From Verrucomicrobiia bacterium (GTDB lineage: Bacteria > Verrucomicrobiota > Verrucomicrobiia > Limisphaerales > DSYF01), in NCBI GenBank assembly GCA_035765895.1, contig DASTWL010000042.1, positions 24,103-88,102 of the forward strand: a stretch of DNA of 64,000 nt, written 5' to 3'. Below are positions 35,781-43,655 of this stretch, piece by piece. Position numbers and translations under genes: made by a program. The notes under the pieces were generated by a model, which was not told the DNA's origin, ran no database searches, and saw only the letters and a list, made by a program, of their open reading frames with translations. Numbering within the stretch: position 1 is the first letter of the stretch; every line of letters starts with the position of its first letter.

Positions 35781-37679
35781 TCAGGGATAGACGAGACGGA
35801 AATAAGCCGCCGCACCGCTGATCGTGTTCGTGTAGGGACTGGAAGTAGCCACCACGTTGGTGATGCCGGTGACGTCCGTGCCGGAGGCGAGTTTGAACAG
35901 GCCGGTCGCATCATCCCAACTGACAATGGCCTGATCCCCCGCAACCGCGATGTTGAGCGCGACCGGCGTGGGAGCCGGGGGTGCACTGACAATCGCACCT
36001 GCATAAGTCGGAACGAGTTGATAACCACTGGTGAAGGGTGCTGATGAATCAAACTGGGAAATGTAACCCGTCACGTTGACCAGCCCACCGGGAATCGGCT
36101 GCCCAGCAATATCTGACAGCCGGGAATCGATGAACAAAACAAAGGTTTGATTCGCCTGGTTGGTAATGGTGACCGTTGCGCCGCTTGGAAAATTCGTCCC
36201 TGTGCCACCATTGTTGATGGTCACGTTTTGAACGGTGACGAGCGAAGCCTCAAAATTCGTTTCCATCAACGGGGCGTCGTTGAGGTCGGCAAAGTCGAAC
36301 AGTTTGGGAGCGATCTCCAAACCACTCGGCCCCAGGTTGGCCACACTATGAGTGGGATTCGCGGAGTTCAGATTAAGTTCCAAAACCCCATTAAACTGAC
36401 CAACCGGGCCGGTGATTTGCATTATGTCTCCATAGGCAGGGCGCGTGGTGGTGTCGCCCGCGATGAACACGTCAATAGCGGCCAAAGTGTTGGTGTCCTC
36501 AATGAAGAAAGACGCATTCGCGGCCGTGGTCATGTTTGCGCGACTGATGACCACACCGGTGACCGTGTAAAGATTGGTGGTATCGTTGGGAGTCCAGTTC
36601 ACCAGATCCTGGTTGGTGCGAAGCGCGAGAATCGTCGTCGGGATTGGAACGCGCGTCTCGACATTGATTGCCGCCGGTGGATCGTTGGTAACTGAACCAG
36701 CAGAGTTGGCAATGACGACATAATAGTTGCCCGCGTCAGCAGTTGAAACCGGGGAGATCAGCAGGGTTGAAGTGCCGTTGCCCACCGGCGTGTTGAAATC
36801 ATCCTTATACCACTGGTAGGTGAACGGTGCCGTGCCGCTGTTTGCGACGGTCAGCGTCAAATTATCGCCGACGTAGGCCGTTTGACTCTGAGGTGGCGTG
36901 GTGATGAGCGGCGGATTGACAACAACCTCGACGTTGGTGAAGCCCAGATTGACGTTATCGATGCCAACTGAGGGGCGGCTGCCCGAGCCACTGCTTCCGG
37001 AAAGGGCCGCAATCCGGATCCAAATGGGACCGGGCTGATTGTCCAACAGCGTGCCAAAGTCAATCGTGGCGTGGGTGGCTCCGAACACTCCGCCATCGGT
37101 GGTGTTGGACGCCGTAAAAAAGTTGTTCGACACAACGGTGAAGGAGGTGGGCAGGCTGAACCCATCGGGGCTGACACCGAAATCAACCGTCCAGGACTGT
37201 TCGCGACCCTGCACGCTGAGAAGCAGCATGTCCATATCCAGCTTGAAATGTCCAAAGCCAAGCGTGTCCGCCAACTTAAGGGTAAACGCCGCTCCCGGAT
37301 CCCCAAACGAACCTGTGGAGCGCAATCCAAGCGCGCGATTGCTCGCGTTCGTCTGGATGCCAAAGGACTCGGTGCCCACGAAATTGGTTCCCCCCTCGTA
37401 GCTGTAAGTCGAAGCGAAGTTTTTGAAGGCACCCGCACTATCAGACCAGCCGTTGGTAGGCCCAGCCCGGAAAGCTGTGACAACCGTGCCAAGGGCAGTA
37501 GCACTGGCCCCCGTGTAAAGCACCCATTCGCCGGGCAGCCCGGAAACGCTCATGGCATCGAAATTTTGGGCATAGTTGGTGCCCGACAGGGTGAGCGGCT
37601 GGGCAACCGATTTCGCGGTCGCCAACGCGGCGATTACCGCCAGCACAGCATTGAGGATTAGTTTGCTTTTCACTTTCAT
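35781..37679 (-). CDS. Secreted protein with Ig-like domain
   Basis: A 632-residue exported protein. The signal peptide is LILNAVLAVIAALATAKSVA. Residues 20-250 form a beta-sandwich region typical of Verrucomicrobia extracellular proteins. An Ig-like domain follows (ITTPPQSQTAYVGDNLTLTV, FTYQWYKDDFNTPVG, DAGNYYVVIANSAGSV), then a DUF5689/OB-like part (YTVTGVVISRANMTTAANAS). No sorting tail is visible at the C-terminus (AAAYFRLVYP). The start at 37679 begins a good signal peptide. Function unknown; surface or matrix role inferred. Confidence 0.85.
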   Translation of the reverse strand: MKVKSKLILNAVLAVIAALATAKSVAQPLTLSGTNYAQNFDAMSVSGLPGEWVLYTGASATALGTVVTAFRAGPTNGWSDSAGAFKNFASTYSYEGGTNFVGTESFGIQTNASNRALGLRSTGSFGDPGAAFTLKLADTLGFGHFKLDMDMLLLSVQGREQSWTVDFGVSPDGFSLPTSFTVVSNNFFTASNTTDGGVFGATHATIDFGTLLDNQPGPIWIRIAALSGSSGSGSRPSVGIDNVNLGFTNVEVVVNPPLITTPPQSQTAYVGDNLTLTVANSGTAPFTYQWYKDDFNTPVGNGTSTLLISPVSTADAGNYYVVIANSAGSVTNDPPAAINVETRVPIPTTILALRTNQDLVNWTPNDTTNLYTVTGVVISRANMTTAANASFFIEDTNTLAAIDVFIAGDTTTRPAYGDIMQITGPVGQFNGVLELNLNSANPTHSVANLGPSGLEIAPKLFDFADLNDAPLMETNFEASLVTVQNVTINNGGTGTNFPSGATVTITNQANQTFVLFIDSRLSDIAGQPIPGGLVNVTGYISQFDSSAPFTSGYQLVPTYAGAIVSAPPAPTPVALNIAVAGDQAIVSWDDATGLFKLASGTDVTGITNVVATSSPYTNTISGAAAYFRLVYP

Positions 37680-37729
37680 GTCTATGTTTCGGGTTGCTTT
37701 TTGAGGTGATCGTCGGGGGATCTGAGATT

Positions 37730-38602
37730 TTAAGGATTCACTTCCCGGTAGAGCGGATTCCAAATGATGTCGGGGTTGAGCGGCTCATTGCCATTGGCCT
37801 GCTGATTGTTGATGTAAGACTGCTTGTAGTAGGCCGAGTGTCCATCCATGAACACAAGTATGCCGCCAAGCTTGTTGTGACGTTTCGGGAATGCGCGCCA
37901 GCGAGCCGCCGGGTTCACCGAGTAATACGGGTTTGCCGGCCCCTCGGTGGAATCAAAATACTGATCCGTCATGAACACGGTGGACGAGGTTTTGGAGATC
38001 GCCACGATTTTGAGCATTTGAGGATAGGGATAGGTTCCCGCACTGACCCCGGAAGGGTCCGATTTCTTCAGATCAATGTTCATTACGATGCTAAAAAAAC
38101 CGTTTGCACCGCCTCCACTCACGTTTTGGATGTCACTTGCGGGCATGCTGGCGGCAGGGCAGTGCCATATCTTTCCAACACCGCCTGGGAACGGCATGAC
38201 CTGCGCGTTGTTTTGCGGGTTGCTGCCAACATTCACCGCATAGACCCGCAGCGCCTTCTCGCCCACCAGTTCCGGCAACAGGTTGAACCAGGCGTTTGGA
38301 TCGAAAGCGGTGCCTGTCTGAACACCATTGTATGTGTTTCCTGGGTATTGGCCGTTTTGCCCCATGCCGTCGCGCGGCATCCGGTCGCTGTTGTCACCCA
38401 CATAAATTTGAAGCGCCAGCCCCCATTGGCGTTGATTGGAAAGACAATTTGCCGTCCTCGCTTTATCCTTCGCCTTGGACAAGGCGGGCAGGAGCATGGC
38501 GGCAAGGATCGCGATGATGGCGATGACGACCAGCAGCTCGATAAGGGTGAACGCCCGCGTCTGGACTCGGGCACGGTTGGCACACGGCTTCTCTTTTGGC
38601 AT
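37730..38602 (-). CDS. Type II secretion-type pseudopilin, PVC H-x-DG class
   Basis: A 290-residue pseudopilin with the prepilin motif [20 protein letters not shown] at residues 17-36, [20 protein letters not shown] (helix extension), and the late [20 protein letters not shown] segment that is characteristic of planctomycete/verrucomicrobial pseudopilins (His before Asp-Gly). It is processed by prepilin peptidase. Many paralogues usually occur in such genomes and their roles are not known. Confidence 0.92.
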   Translation of the reverse strand: MPKEKPCANRARVQTRAFTLIELLVVIAIIAILAAMLLPALSKAKDKARTANCLSNQRQWGLALQIYVGDNSDRMPRDGMGQNGQYPGNTYNGVQTGTAFDPNAWFNLLPELVGEKALRVYAVNVGSNPQNNAQVMPFPGGVGKIWHCPAASMPASDIQNVSGGGANGFFSIVMNIDLKKSDPSGVSAGTYPYPQMLKIVAISKTSSTVFMTDQYFDSTEGPANPYYSVNPAARWRAFPKRHNKLGGILVFMDGHSAYYKQSYINNQQANGNEPLNPDIIWNPLYREVNP

Positions 38603-38837
38603 ACCTAACTGATTGACTCCTCTGCGCTTCACTCCCGGCGCGTCACTCCCGCGCTGCTGGCAGCAAAATCGAGCGAACCCTAGTCGCATCAAACGGGCTT
38701 GGCAAGTGGTTGGCGTTACGAATGGGTGAAAAGTTATCAGCACACTCTTCACAGCCCATGAAAGCAGACAATCAAAGGTGCAGCACCATCAGAATCCCTT
38801 CACCCTTCCGCCAAATCCGCTACTGCGCCGCGCGGAT

Positions 38838-39521
38838 TCAGTCGGGCAGCCAGCGCAGTTCGGTGTTGTTGGTGCGGGCCTTGTTGGCCGCCAAATCCCA
38901 GTAGGCAGACACGCCGAAGCGCTGGGCGTGGCCGTCCAAAAAAGTGAATTGCGCGCCGGCACTGTGAAGGTTGGTATGGACGTAGGTCCAGGAGCCGACG
39001 GCGGGCAGGTTCTTGGAATCAAACAGCCAGACCGTCGGGGTGGGATGCGGAATCGAGGTCAGCCGCCGGGGCAGATTGGCCGCGCCGGTGCCATTGACGT
39101 TTTCGTTGAGGCAATAATGGAACAGGTTGTTGCCATTGCTGCGGCGTTTGTTGCTCGGGCAAATCCAGACCGAACGGCCCGGATCGGCGTTCGCATCCTT
39201 GCGCCAGGGCTGGTCGTGGTAACGCGGGAGCCCGAGGGTTTGCGGGAGTTGAATATACCAGCCGGTGTTGGTGGCGGTATCGCTGGGATTGGGCGTGCCG
39301 TCTGGTGGCAGGAAATCGCTGTTGTCGCCCGCGTAGAGCTGCGTCGCGAGCCCCCATTGCTTGAGATTGTTGAGGCAGAAGACGGCGTTGGCCTTTTCCT
39401 TCGCCTTGCCCAGAGCGGGGAGCAGCAGCGCCGCCAGAATCGCAATGATGGCAATGACCACCAGCAGTTCGATCAGCGTAAACGCGGCGGGCCGGGAAGT
39501 TCTGGGAATCACTCGTCGCAC
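38838..39521 (-). CDS. Type II secretion-type pseudopilin, paralogue (GTG start)
   Basis: A 227-residue paralogue of the adjacent pseudopilin: [20 protein letters not shown] at residues 13-32, [20 protein letters not shown], and [20 protein letters not shown] near the C-terminus. Start codon GTG. Shorter than its neighbour and missing part of the middle domain. The two are tandem but 235 bases apart, so probably separate transcripts. Confidence 0.9.
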   Translation of the reverse strand: MRRVIPRTSRPAAFTLIELLVVIAIIAILAALLLPALGKAKEKANAVFCLNNLKQWGLATQLYAGDNSDFLPPDGTPNPSDTATNTGWYIQLPQTLGLPRYHDQPWRKDANADPGRSVWICPSNKRRSNGNNLFHYCLNENVNGTGAANLPRRLTSIPHPTPTVWLFDSKNLPAVGSWTYVHTNLHSAGAQFTFLDGHAQRFGVSAYWDLAANKARTNNTELRWLPD

Positions 39522-39590
39522 GGCTCTGATTACGACTGCACCCTAACGAGCACGGCCAGCCGGCGCAAGGCTCTGCCCAGCTCCCGCCCC

Positions 39591-39800
39591 TCAACGGGCA
39601 CTCTGGGCTACAAGCACTATGCCCACCAGCATCGCTGATGCGGCGAGCGCCACCACCAAGGTCCAGAAAGCGTTACGGAGCTTGCGCCGCGCCATGAACG
39701 TCTGGTCCGAAGGAAACAGCCGCCGCGCAATTTGGGTTTCCCATTGCATACGACTCGTGAATCCGAGGCTGACCAAGGCCAAATCAAAACCCTCCCTCAT
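39591..39800 (-). CDS. Small single-span membrane protein
   Basis: A 69-residue frame with one clear membrane helix (FWTLVVALAASAMLVGIVLV) after a basic segment (ARRKLRNA). The exact start is uncertain: in-frame ATGs lie at 39800, 39749 and 39695 and none has a good ribosome binding site. No family recognised. Confidence 0.5.
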   Translation of the reverse strand: MREGFDLALVSLGFTSRMQWETQIARRLFPSDQTFMARRKLRNAFWTLVVALAASAMLVGIVLVAQSAR

Positions 39801-39875
39801 TGGAGGGCCGGGAACCTTGGGTGACGGTGGCGAGCATGACGCCGATACGGAGAGGCGTCAACGGGAATATGTCGC

Positions 39876-40460
39876 CTATCGGTGACGTAGCACGAGATGG
39901 TCGCCGAGCGGTTGCATGGGATACTGGAGTTCCTCCGCCGAGGGCATCTCCACGTCAAAGCTGCGGAAATGAGCGTTGGTCGGGTATTCAACGTGCAACC
40001 GCCAGCCGTCGAGTTTCCATTGGAACGGCGTGTCCACCGCCACCTGCCCGGTCTGAACAATGGCCCGGTGTTCACCAGTGCCGTTGGCGTGAAAGGTCAA
40101 TTCCCATTGCATGTCCGGCTGCCGCAATAAATCGAGCCAGTAACGCTGCGTTTCGCGGTAGGCCTTTGGATCAAAACGGTCCGCCACCATGGCATTTTCG
40201 CTGGTGACCGTGCCGGTCCCCTCCTGTCGCAGGACGGTGGTGGGACGCGGCAGGAACTGGGCGCGTGCCAGGGCGGCGGCCGACGCATCGACGTCAACCG
40301 TCCACGTGCCCGGCAGGGCGCGTTGCACCTCGGCGGGCGACGTCGCGGGCAAAGCCACCCGCGCGGGCGGCAGATCGTAAGACTTGCTGGCACAACCGGC
40401 GCCCAGCCAGATGATGCCTGCCATGACCGTCATCCATGTCGCGATGCGCGCGTGATTCAT
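39876..40460 (-). CDS. Hypothetical lipoprotein
   Basis: A 194-residue protein with a lipoprotein signal (WMTVMAGIIWLGAGCASKSY, Cys at residue 23). The mature protein has a beta-rich, lipocalin-like pattern (LPGTWTVDVDASAAALARAQ; MQWELTFHANGTGEHRAIVQ; PFQWKLDGWRLHVEYP), inferred only. It starts at 40460, where a promoter sits 6 bases upstream. Confidence 0.78.
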   Translation of the reverse strand: MNHARIATWMTVMAGIIWLGAGCASKSYDLPPARVALPATSPAEVQRALPGTWTVDVDASAAALARAQFLPRPTTVLRQEGTGTVTSENAMVADRFDPKAYRETQRYWLDLLRQPDMQWELTFHANGTGEHRAIVQTGQVAVDTPFQWKLDGWRLHVEYPTNAHFRSFDVEMPSAEELQYPMQPLGDHLVLRHR

Positions 40461-40466
40461 TGCCGC

Positions 40467-40495
40467 ATTGAAAGCAGCCGTTGCGAGCGAGTCAA
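40467..40495 (-). promoter_or_regulatory. Sigma70-like promoter giving a leaderless mRNA
   Basis: On the minus strand TTGACT (40495-40490), a 17-base spacer and TTCAAT (40472-40467) precede the ATG at 40460 by 6 bases. There is no ribosome binding site. Confidence 0.55.
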
Positions 40496-40601
40496 GGAGC
40501 GCGGCAGCCAGACCTGCGAATCGCGTTCGCCAAATACAACCGGCCCCGGCGACTTTGGCCAACTGCTTTGGCTGCAACTTGATTTCAATCCGGCCGGCCC
40601 C

Positions 40602-40629
40602 TTGACGTCACCGGCAGCGGGCCTACGTT
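40602..40629 (+). promoter_or_regulatory. Promoter-like pair before the candidate RNA
   Basis: TTGACG (40602-40607) and TACGTT (40624-40629) with a 16-base spacer. The expected start site falls at about 40636, the first base of the inverted-repeat element. Confidence 0.45.
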
Positions 40630-40635
40630 GACTCA

Positions 40636-40744
40636 GGCTGGTGTGGGTAAAAGGTCGGGGCGGTCCCCCGCCGGGGAAGTAGCCCGCGAGATCGTCCGAA
40701 TTTGGTTGGTTCCGGAGTTGTTGCGAAAGGTGCCCACACCAGCC
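40636..40744 (+). ncRNA. Candidate 109-nt structured RNA closed by a perfect 12-bp stem
   Basis: GGCTGGTGTGGG (40636-40647) and CCCACACCAGCC (40733-40744) are perfect inverted repeats at the two ends. Inside, GGTC-GGG and CCC-GATC flank a hairpin TCCCC-CGCC-GGGGA, so the RNA folds as a closed rod with side stems. A promoter pair places +1 at the first base and a short T-rich stretch (TTTTCT) follows about 7 bases after the end. No coding frame fits. It could be an unknown small RNA or a MITE-like insertion. The AGTAGCC after the inner hairpin recalls the SRP RNA apex, but the GGAA tetraloop is missing. Confidence 0.45.
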
Positions 40745-40801
40745 GCCAGCGTTTTCTCCCCCTGCGGTTCTCTCGCGACAGCCTGGCGGGGCAATTCAAG
40801 C

Positions 40802-40859
40802 AAAACCCGCCGCGCAAACGGACCAGTGTGACCGGCGTTGGCTCCGGTAAGGGGCAGGC
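40802..40859 (-). repeat. attC-like repeat, copy A
   Basis: About 58 bases that align at roughly 75-80 percent by eye with 41506-41562 (shared: CGCAAACGGACC, CCGGCGTTGG). It lies just behind the stop of the reductase gene. Its outer box reads GCCTGCC on the minus strand, not a perfect GCCTAAC, so it looks degenerate. Confidence 0.4.
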
Positions 40860-40880
40860 CGCGTTTCTCCCATCCGAATG

Positions 40881-41438
40881 TCACCTCGCCGGCTCATATC
40901 GCATCGCCACCACCCCCGAGCGGAAGTCCCGCCGGCTCACGAGCTTCAAGTCGAGATGCCTCGACAGCCCCGCGAACAACGTCGGTCCGTGGCCCGCGAG
41001 CCTGGGATGCACCACGAACTCGTAATCATCAATCAATCCCAACTCCGCCAATGCCAACGGGAGCGTCACGCCCCCCACGAACAGCCCTTGGCCTGCGCCC
41101 CGCTTGAGCTGCTCGACGGCCTGGGCCAAATCTCCGCGCAGCAGCTCCGCATTCCAATCGACCCGCTCCAGCGTGTTCGACACGATATACTTCTTTGCGG
41201 CGTCGATCGTGCGGGCGAAGGGTTCCATCCACTCGGTCATCCATTCCGGCCGCCGCCCATCTGCTGGCCACCGCCACGCGGCCCGCATCATTTCGTAAGT
41301 GACCCGCCCAAAGAGCAGGGCATCGGCTTGGGCCAGTTTCTCGGCCCAGAAACGATGCAGTTCTTCGTCGGTGGAACCGGCACGATGATCGACGCAGCCG
41401 TCCAACGTGACGTTTATGGAATACCGAAGGGGTCGCAT
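40881..41438 (-). CDS. Dihydrofolate reductase-family / RibD C-terminal-like protein
   Basis: A 185-residue protein of the RibD C-terminal/dihydrofolate-reductase-like family. The start YSINVTLDGCVDHRAG, the DALLFGRVTYEMMRAAW segment, KKYIVSNTLERVDW and GQGLFVGGVTLPLALAELGL are the family blocks. True folate reductase activity is not implied. Genes of this family are frequent integron-cassette cargo, and here the gene is bracketed by two copies of an attC-like repeat. Confidence 0.88.
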   Translation of the reverse strand: MRPLRYSINVTLDGCVDHRAGSTDEELHRFWAEKLAQADALLFGRVTYEMMRAAWRWPADGRRPEWMTEWMEPFARTIDAAKKYIVSNTLERVDWNAELLRGDLAQAVEQLKRGAGQGLFVGGVTLPLALAELGLIDDYEFVVHPRLAGHGPTLFAGLSRHLDLKLVSRRDFRSGVVAMRYEPAR

Positions 41439-41455
41439 TACGTGCTCCTGATGCC

Positions 41456-41562
41456 GCCTAGACGTCCAAGAACTGAGTCACGCCGCCGGGAACTCCCGCC
41501 AGCCCGAAACCCGCGGCGCAAACGGACCGGTGCAGCCGGCGTTGGCGCCAGTGATGTTAGGC
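41456..41562 (-). repeat. attC-like recombination site, copy B (107 nt)
   Basis: Read on the minus strand it begins with GCCTAAC (41562-41556), 10 bases after the stop of the small upstream gene, and ends with GTCTAGGC (41463-41456), 18 bases before the next start codon. The two ends pair with one bulged base, and inner segments (CAACGCCG with CGGCG-GTG, ACTG with CAGT) pair imperfectly, as in folded attC. GTCTAGGC departs from the consensus GTTRRRY by an extra C. Confidence 0.42.
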
Positions 41563-41571
41563 AAAATCTTC

Positions 41572-41832
41572 TCAATCATTGAAAGCCTTCTCAAGCTTGC
41601 CAGAGTAATCAAAATATACCAAACCCACTTGGCGCTTCAATGGGCGCTCATACACCCAGTTGCCGTGAAGCACCTGCGATGGCGGTCCAAGAATCGCCGC
41701 GACCTGATTCGTGGTGAGCCCCGGCGTGAGACGAGCAAGCGTCGCTTGGGAAAAAATCTCGGTGGATAAATACTGCCACCCAAGAAAACCAATGAGAAGC
41801 AACAAACATCCTGCTGCAAAAAGCCATCTCAT
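41572..41832 (-). CDS. Small SmpA/OmlA-like exported protein
   Basis: An 86-residue protein with an N-terminal hydrophobic segment (WLFAAGCLLLLIGFLGWQYL) and a BamE/SmpA-like core (LTPGLTTNQVAAILGPPSQV, then NWVYERP and GLVYFDYSGKLEKAF). The pattern 'L-x-x-G-x-T-x-x-x-V-x-x-x-L-G-x-P' is typical of the fold. Function not known. Small size and flanking repeat sites fit a cassette gene. Confidence 0.75.
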   Translation of the reverse strand: MRWLFAAGCLLLLIGFLGWQYLSTEIFSQATLARLTPGLTTNQVAAILGPPSQVLHGNWVYERPLKRQVGLVYFDYSGKLEKAFND

Positions 41833-41851
41833 ATCCAGTGAACTCTATGCC

Positions 41852-42048
41852 GCCTAGCCAGTATGGCTTTCGCTGAAAGTGAAACCGAGTCTGCGCTTCG
41901 GAGTAAACGTGGGTTGCGCCGTGCGAGCGGCGCCGAGCCACAAGTTGTGGGACTCACGCCCCAAACAACGCAGGAACGAAGAGCAGACTCCATGAAGACC
42001 TATCTACTCCGCCCGGCCCCGTCCGTCCAGCGCCAATCCCGCTCCGGA
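41852..42048. repeat. ~197-bp imperfect direct repeat, copy 1
   Basis: Matches 42906-43103 at roughly 80-85 percent by eye. Shared blocks include CCTAGCCAGTAT, GCGAGCGGCGCCGAGCCAC, GGAACGAAG and ACCTATCTACTCCG. Both copies begin with CCTAGCC directly upstream of a small minus-strand gene. Confidence 0.75.
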
Positions 42049-42059
42049 ACCCCGTAGTG

Positions 42060-42080
42060 GGACAGGCATCTTGCCTGTCC
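42060..42080. repeat. Short palindromic repeat with TCT loop
   Basis: GGACAGGCA and TGCCTGTCC are perfect 9-bp arms around TCT. The same arm-TCY-arm layout is found twice inside priA at 52922-52962. Such elements are, from memory, common dispersed repeats in Verrucomicrobia. Confidence 0.7.
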
Positions 42081-42085
42081 GGTGA

Positions 42086-42403
42086 ACCAGCCAGTGGCCC
42101 CTCACGCTGACGGGCGAACAGTTTTTGCACCGTTTCCTGCAACACGTGCTGCCGAAGGGACTGCAACGCGTGCGGCACTACGGCTGGTTGAGCGCGACGG
42201 CGAAGGAACGCTTCGAGTGCATCCGCGCGCTGCTCGACGGGCAGGCACCCCAGCCCTTGCCCGGGCCGGCGGCGCAAAACCGGCAGCGCCAGCGCCGTGA
42301 GGACGCCAATCGGGCAGTGAACGGGCGCTCTGAAGCGGGCAGGCTTCAAAAGGAAAAGACAAGGAACGGCTGGAAAAAAACCCCTGGCTCGTTCAACCCC
42401 TGA
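42086..42403 (+). pseudogene. IS91-family (Y2) transposase C-terminal remnant
   Basis: The plus-strand frame opens after a stop at 42083 and reads TSQWPLTLTGEQFLHRFLQH then VLPKGLQRVRHYGWLS. This matches the C-terminal end of Transposase_32/Y2 transposases (L-T-x-x-E-F-x-x-R-F-x-x-H-V-L-P-x-G-x-x-x-x-R-x-Y-G). About 85-100 residues remain; the catalytic Y2 part and start are lost. It overlaps the attC-like site at 42391-42462. Confidence 0.8.
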
Positions 42404-42462
42404 CAGCTTTGGCGCTCCTTCCGCTTCGCTCAGTCGGCCAAAGCGATCTTGTTTCGTTAGGT
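42391..42462 (-). repeat. attC-like recombination site, copy C (72 nt)
   Basis: Minus strand: ACCTAAC (42462-42456) fits RYYYAAC and GTTGAAC (42397-42391) fits GTTRRRY. Between them GCTTTGGC pairs with GCCAAAGC to form the central stem. The stop codon TAA of the upstream lipoprotein gene lies inside the ACCTAAC box, a classical cassette layout. The end boxes pair only over AAC/GTT. Confidence 0.48.
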
Positions 42463-42900
42463 GCCATTTGTCGGCTCCACTCTAATCAAATGTGGTGCGA
42501 CTGCTTTCTGCCACAAATCACTATGAGACGTGTGAAATCCAGGCTGCTCCATCTCCCGAAAGAGCGTGGCGACCTGCTCATCCGAAAGTGCAACCTGACG
42601 CAATGAGCCATCGGCTTGAAGCGCATACACGGCGCGGCGGTCGAAACTCGGATGAACTTCATGACCATGAATGCTCGTAAGCTGATTGCGGTCTGAAAAG
42701 CTCGTGCTCCCACCGCCATGCTCCGCAGTCCACGCGATGACAAAAAGCAACTGGCCGGTCGGGTCTCGCTGCGTCAACACCTCCGTAGCGGTCTCGTGGT
42801 CAGCATTGCCATATGAAGCCGATGAACCACCACCAAACCTCGTCCCACAACCGGCGACTAGGCTAACCAAAATTGCTGAAATAAGAATGAGGCGTGTCAT
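42457..42900 (-). CDS. Hypothetical lipoprotein, cassette-like
   Basis: A 147-residue lipoprotein (MTRLILISAILVSLVAGCGT, Cys at residue 18). The mature part has no recognised family: GQLLFVIAWTAEHGGGSTSF, RAVYALQADGSLRQVALSDE. The gene is flanked by a CTAGGT box 6 bases before its start and an attC-like box at its stop codon. Confidence 0.75.
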   Translation of the reverse strand: MTRLILISAILVSLVAGCGTRFGGGSSASYGNADHETATEVLTQRDPTGQLLFVIAWTAEHGGGSTSFSDRNQLTSIHGHEVHPSFDRRAVYALQADGSLRQVALSDEQVATLFREMEQPGFHTSHSDLWQKAVAPHLIRVEPTNGT

Positions 42901-42905
42901 AGGGC

Positions 42906-43103
42906 ACCTAGCCAGTATTGCTTTCGGTGAAAGTGAAAGCGCTGTCTACGCTCCAGAGTGAACGTGGGTTGCGTCGCGCGAGCGGCGCCGAGCCACCGGT
43001 TGTGGGACGCACGCCCCGGACAAGACAGGAACGAAGGACAGCCACCATGCGGACCTATCTACTCCGTCAAGCCCAGCCCGTCCAGCGCCAATCCCACTCG
43101 GGC
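42906..43103. repeat. ~197-bp imperfect direct repeat, copy 2
   Basis: Partner of the repeat at 41852-42048, in the same orientation and in the same position relative to the next small gene. On the plus strand both contain a possible start (GGAACGAAG then ATG, TATCTACTCCG), but no long frame follows. Confidence 0.75.
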
Positions 43104-43159
43104 CGGAGCGCCGAGCATGGCCCAGCCCGCTGCCCACATCAAATCAACCGTCTCCTGAC

Positions 43160-43522
43160 TCATGAGACTTCACCGGAGGCAGCCTGCCTCTGCCGTGTAT
43201 ATCTTTTTTTCTCTCCGGCATACTGGAAGAGCCTTTCGCTAACGGCACTGATCGCCAATACAACCATCAACCACACAATCCACCGATGACGATTGATGGC
43301 AACGTAACCCCAACACAACGCAGCAACGAGCCAGATGACAATCGACAAGGTCGGAAATTTTGGCGCCAGAACTGCTGCTGGAATCTTAAGCCGATCGGCG
43401 GCTAATTTGGCTTCCGTTTCGGAGAGTCTATACCCCACGGGCAGCTCGGCACCGCAAAAACCGCATTTGCAATTCCTGCGGTTGTAAACCACTCCATTGC
43501 AACTTGGACATTGAAGACTCAT
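43160..43522 (-). CDS. Zinc-ribbon membrane protein
   Basis: A 120-residue protein. Residues 4-24 hold a zinc ribbon (CPSCNGVVYNRRNCKCGFCG; two Cys-x-x-Cys pairs). Two hydrophobic segments follow (LSIVIWLVAALCWGYVAI, WIVWLMVVLAISAVSERLF). The ATG at 43522 is preferred since the ribbon starts directly after it. Function unknown. It lies at the outer end of the run of small minus-strand genes. Confidence 0.78.
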   Translation of the reverse strand: MSLQCPSCNGVVYNRRNCKCGFCGAELPVGYRLSETEAKLAADRLKIPAAVLAPKFPTLSIVIWLVAALCWGYVAINRHRWIVWLMVVLAISAVSERLFQYAGEKKRYTRQRQAASGEVS

Positions 43523-43544
43523 CGCATTTATTGTGGCCTGGCCG

Positions 43545-43617
43545 GAACCGGCGTGGAACGCGCAGACGCGCCTGCGCTCCGCGTCTGCTGCGCTCCGCGC
43601 AGCCACCTCGCCGGTTC
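43545..43617. repeat. Nested cruciform upstream of the zinc-ribbon gene
   Basis: GAACCGGCG (43545-43553) pairs with CGCCGGTTC (43609-43617); inside, GCAGACGCG (43562-43570) pairs with CGCGTCTGC (43580-43588). CTGCGCTCCGCG occurs twice (43572-43583, 43588-43599). It may be another degenerate attC-like site or a transcript hairpin. Confidence 0.6.
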
Positions 43618-43655
43618 AACTCAACCCAAACCTCGCGCTTGACTCATGAGCCCTC

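Noticed and set aside
40636..40744. Identification of the inverted-repeat element as SRP RNA (ffs)
   Set aside because: AGTAGCC near the apex is reminiscent, but the GGAA tetraloop and the short tip stem are missing, so I keep it as an unassigned RNA.
40623..40817. A 64-codon minus-strand frame
   Set aside because: Overlaps the inverted-repeat element, has no start signal and is Arg-rich shadow sequence.
43545..43617. Calling the nested cruciform a further attC site
   Set aside because: It folds well but lacks RYYYAAC and GTTRRRY boxes in the right places, so it is listed only as a repeat.
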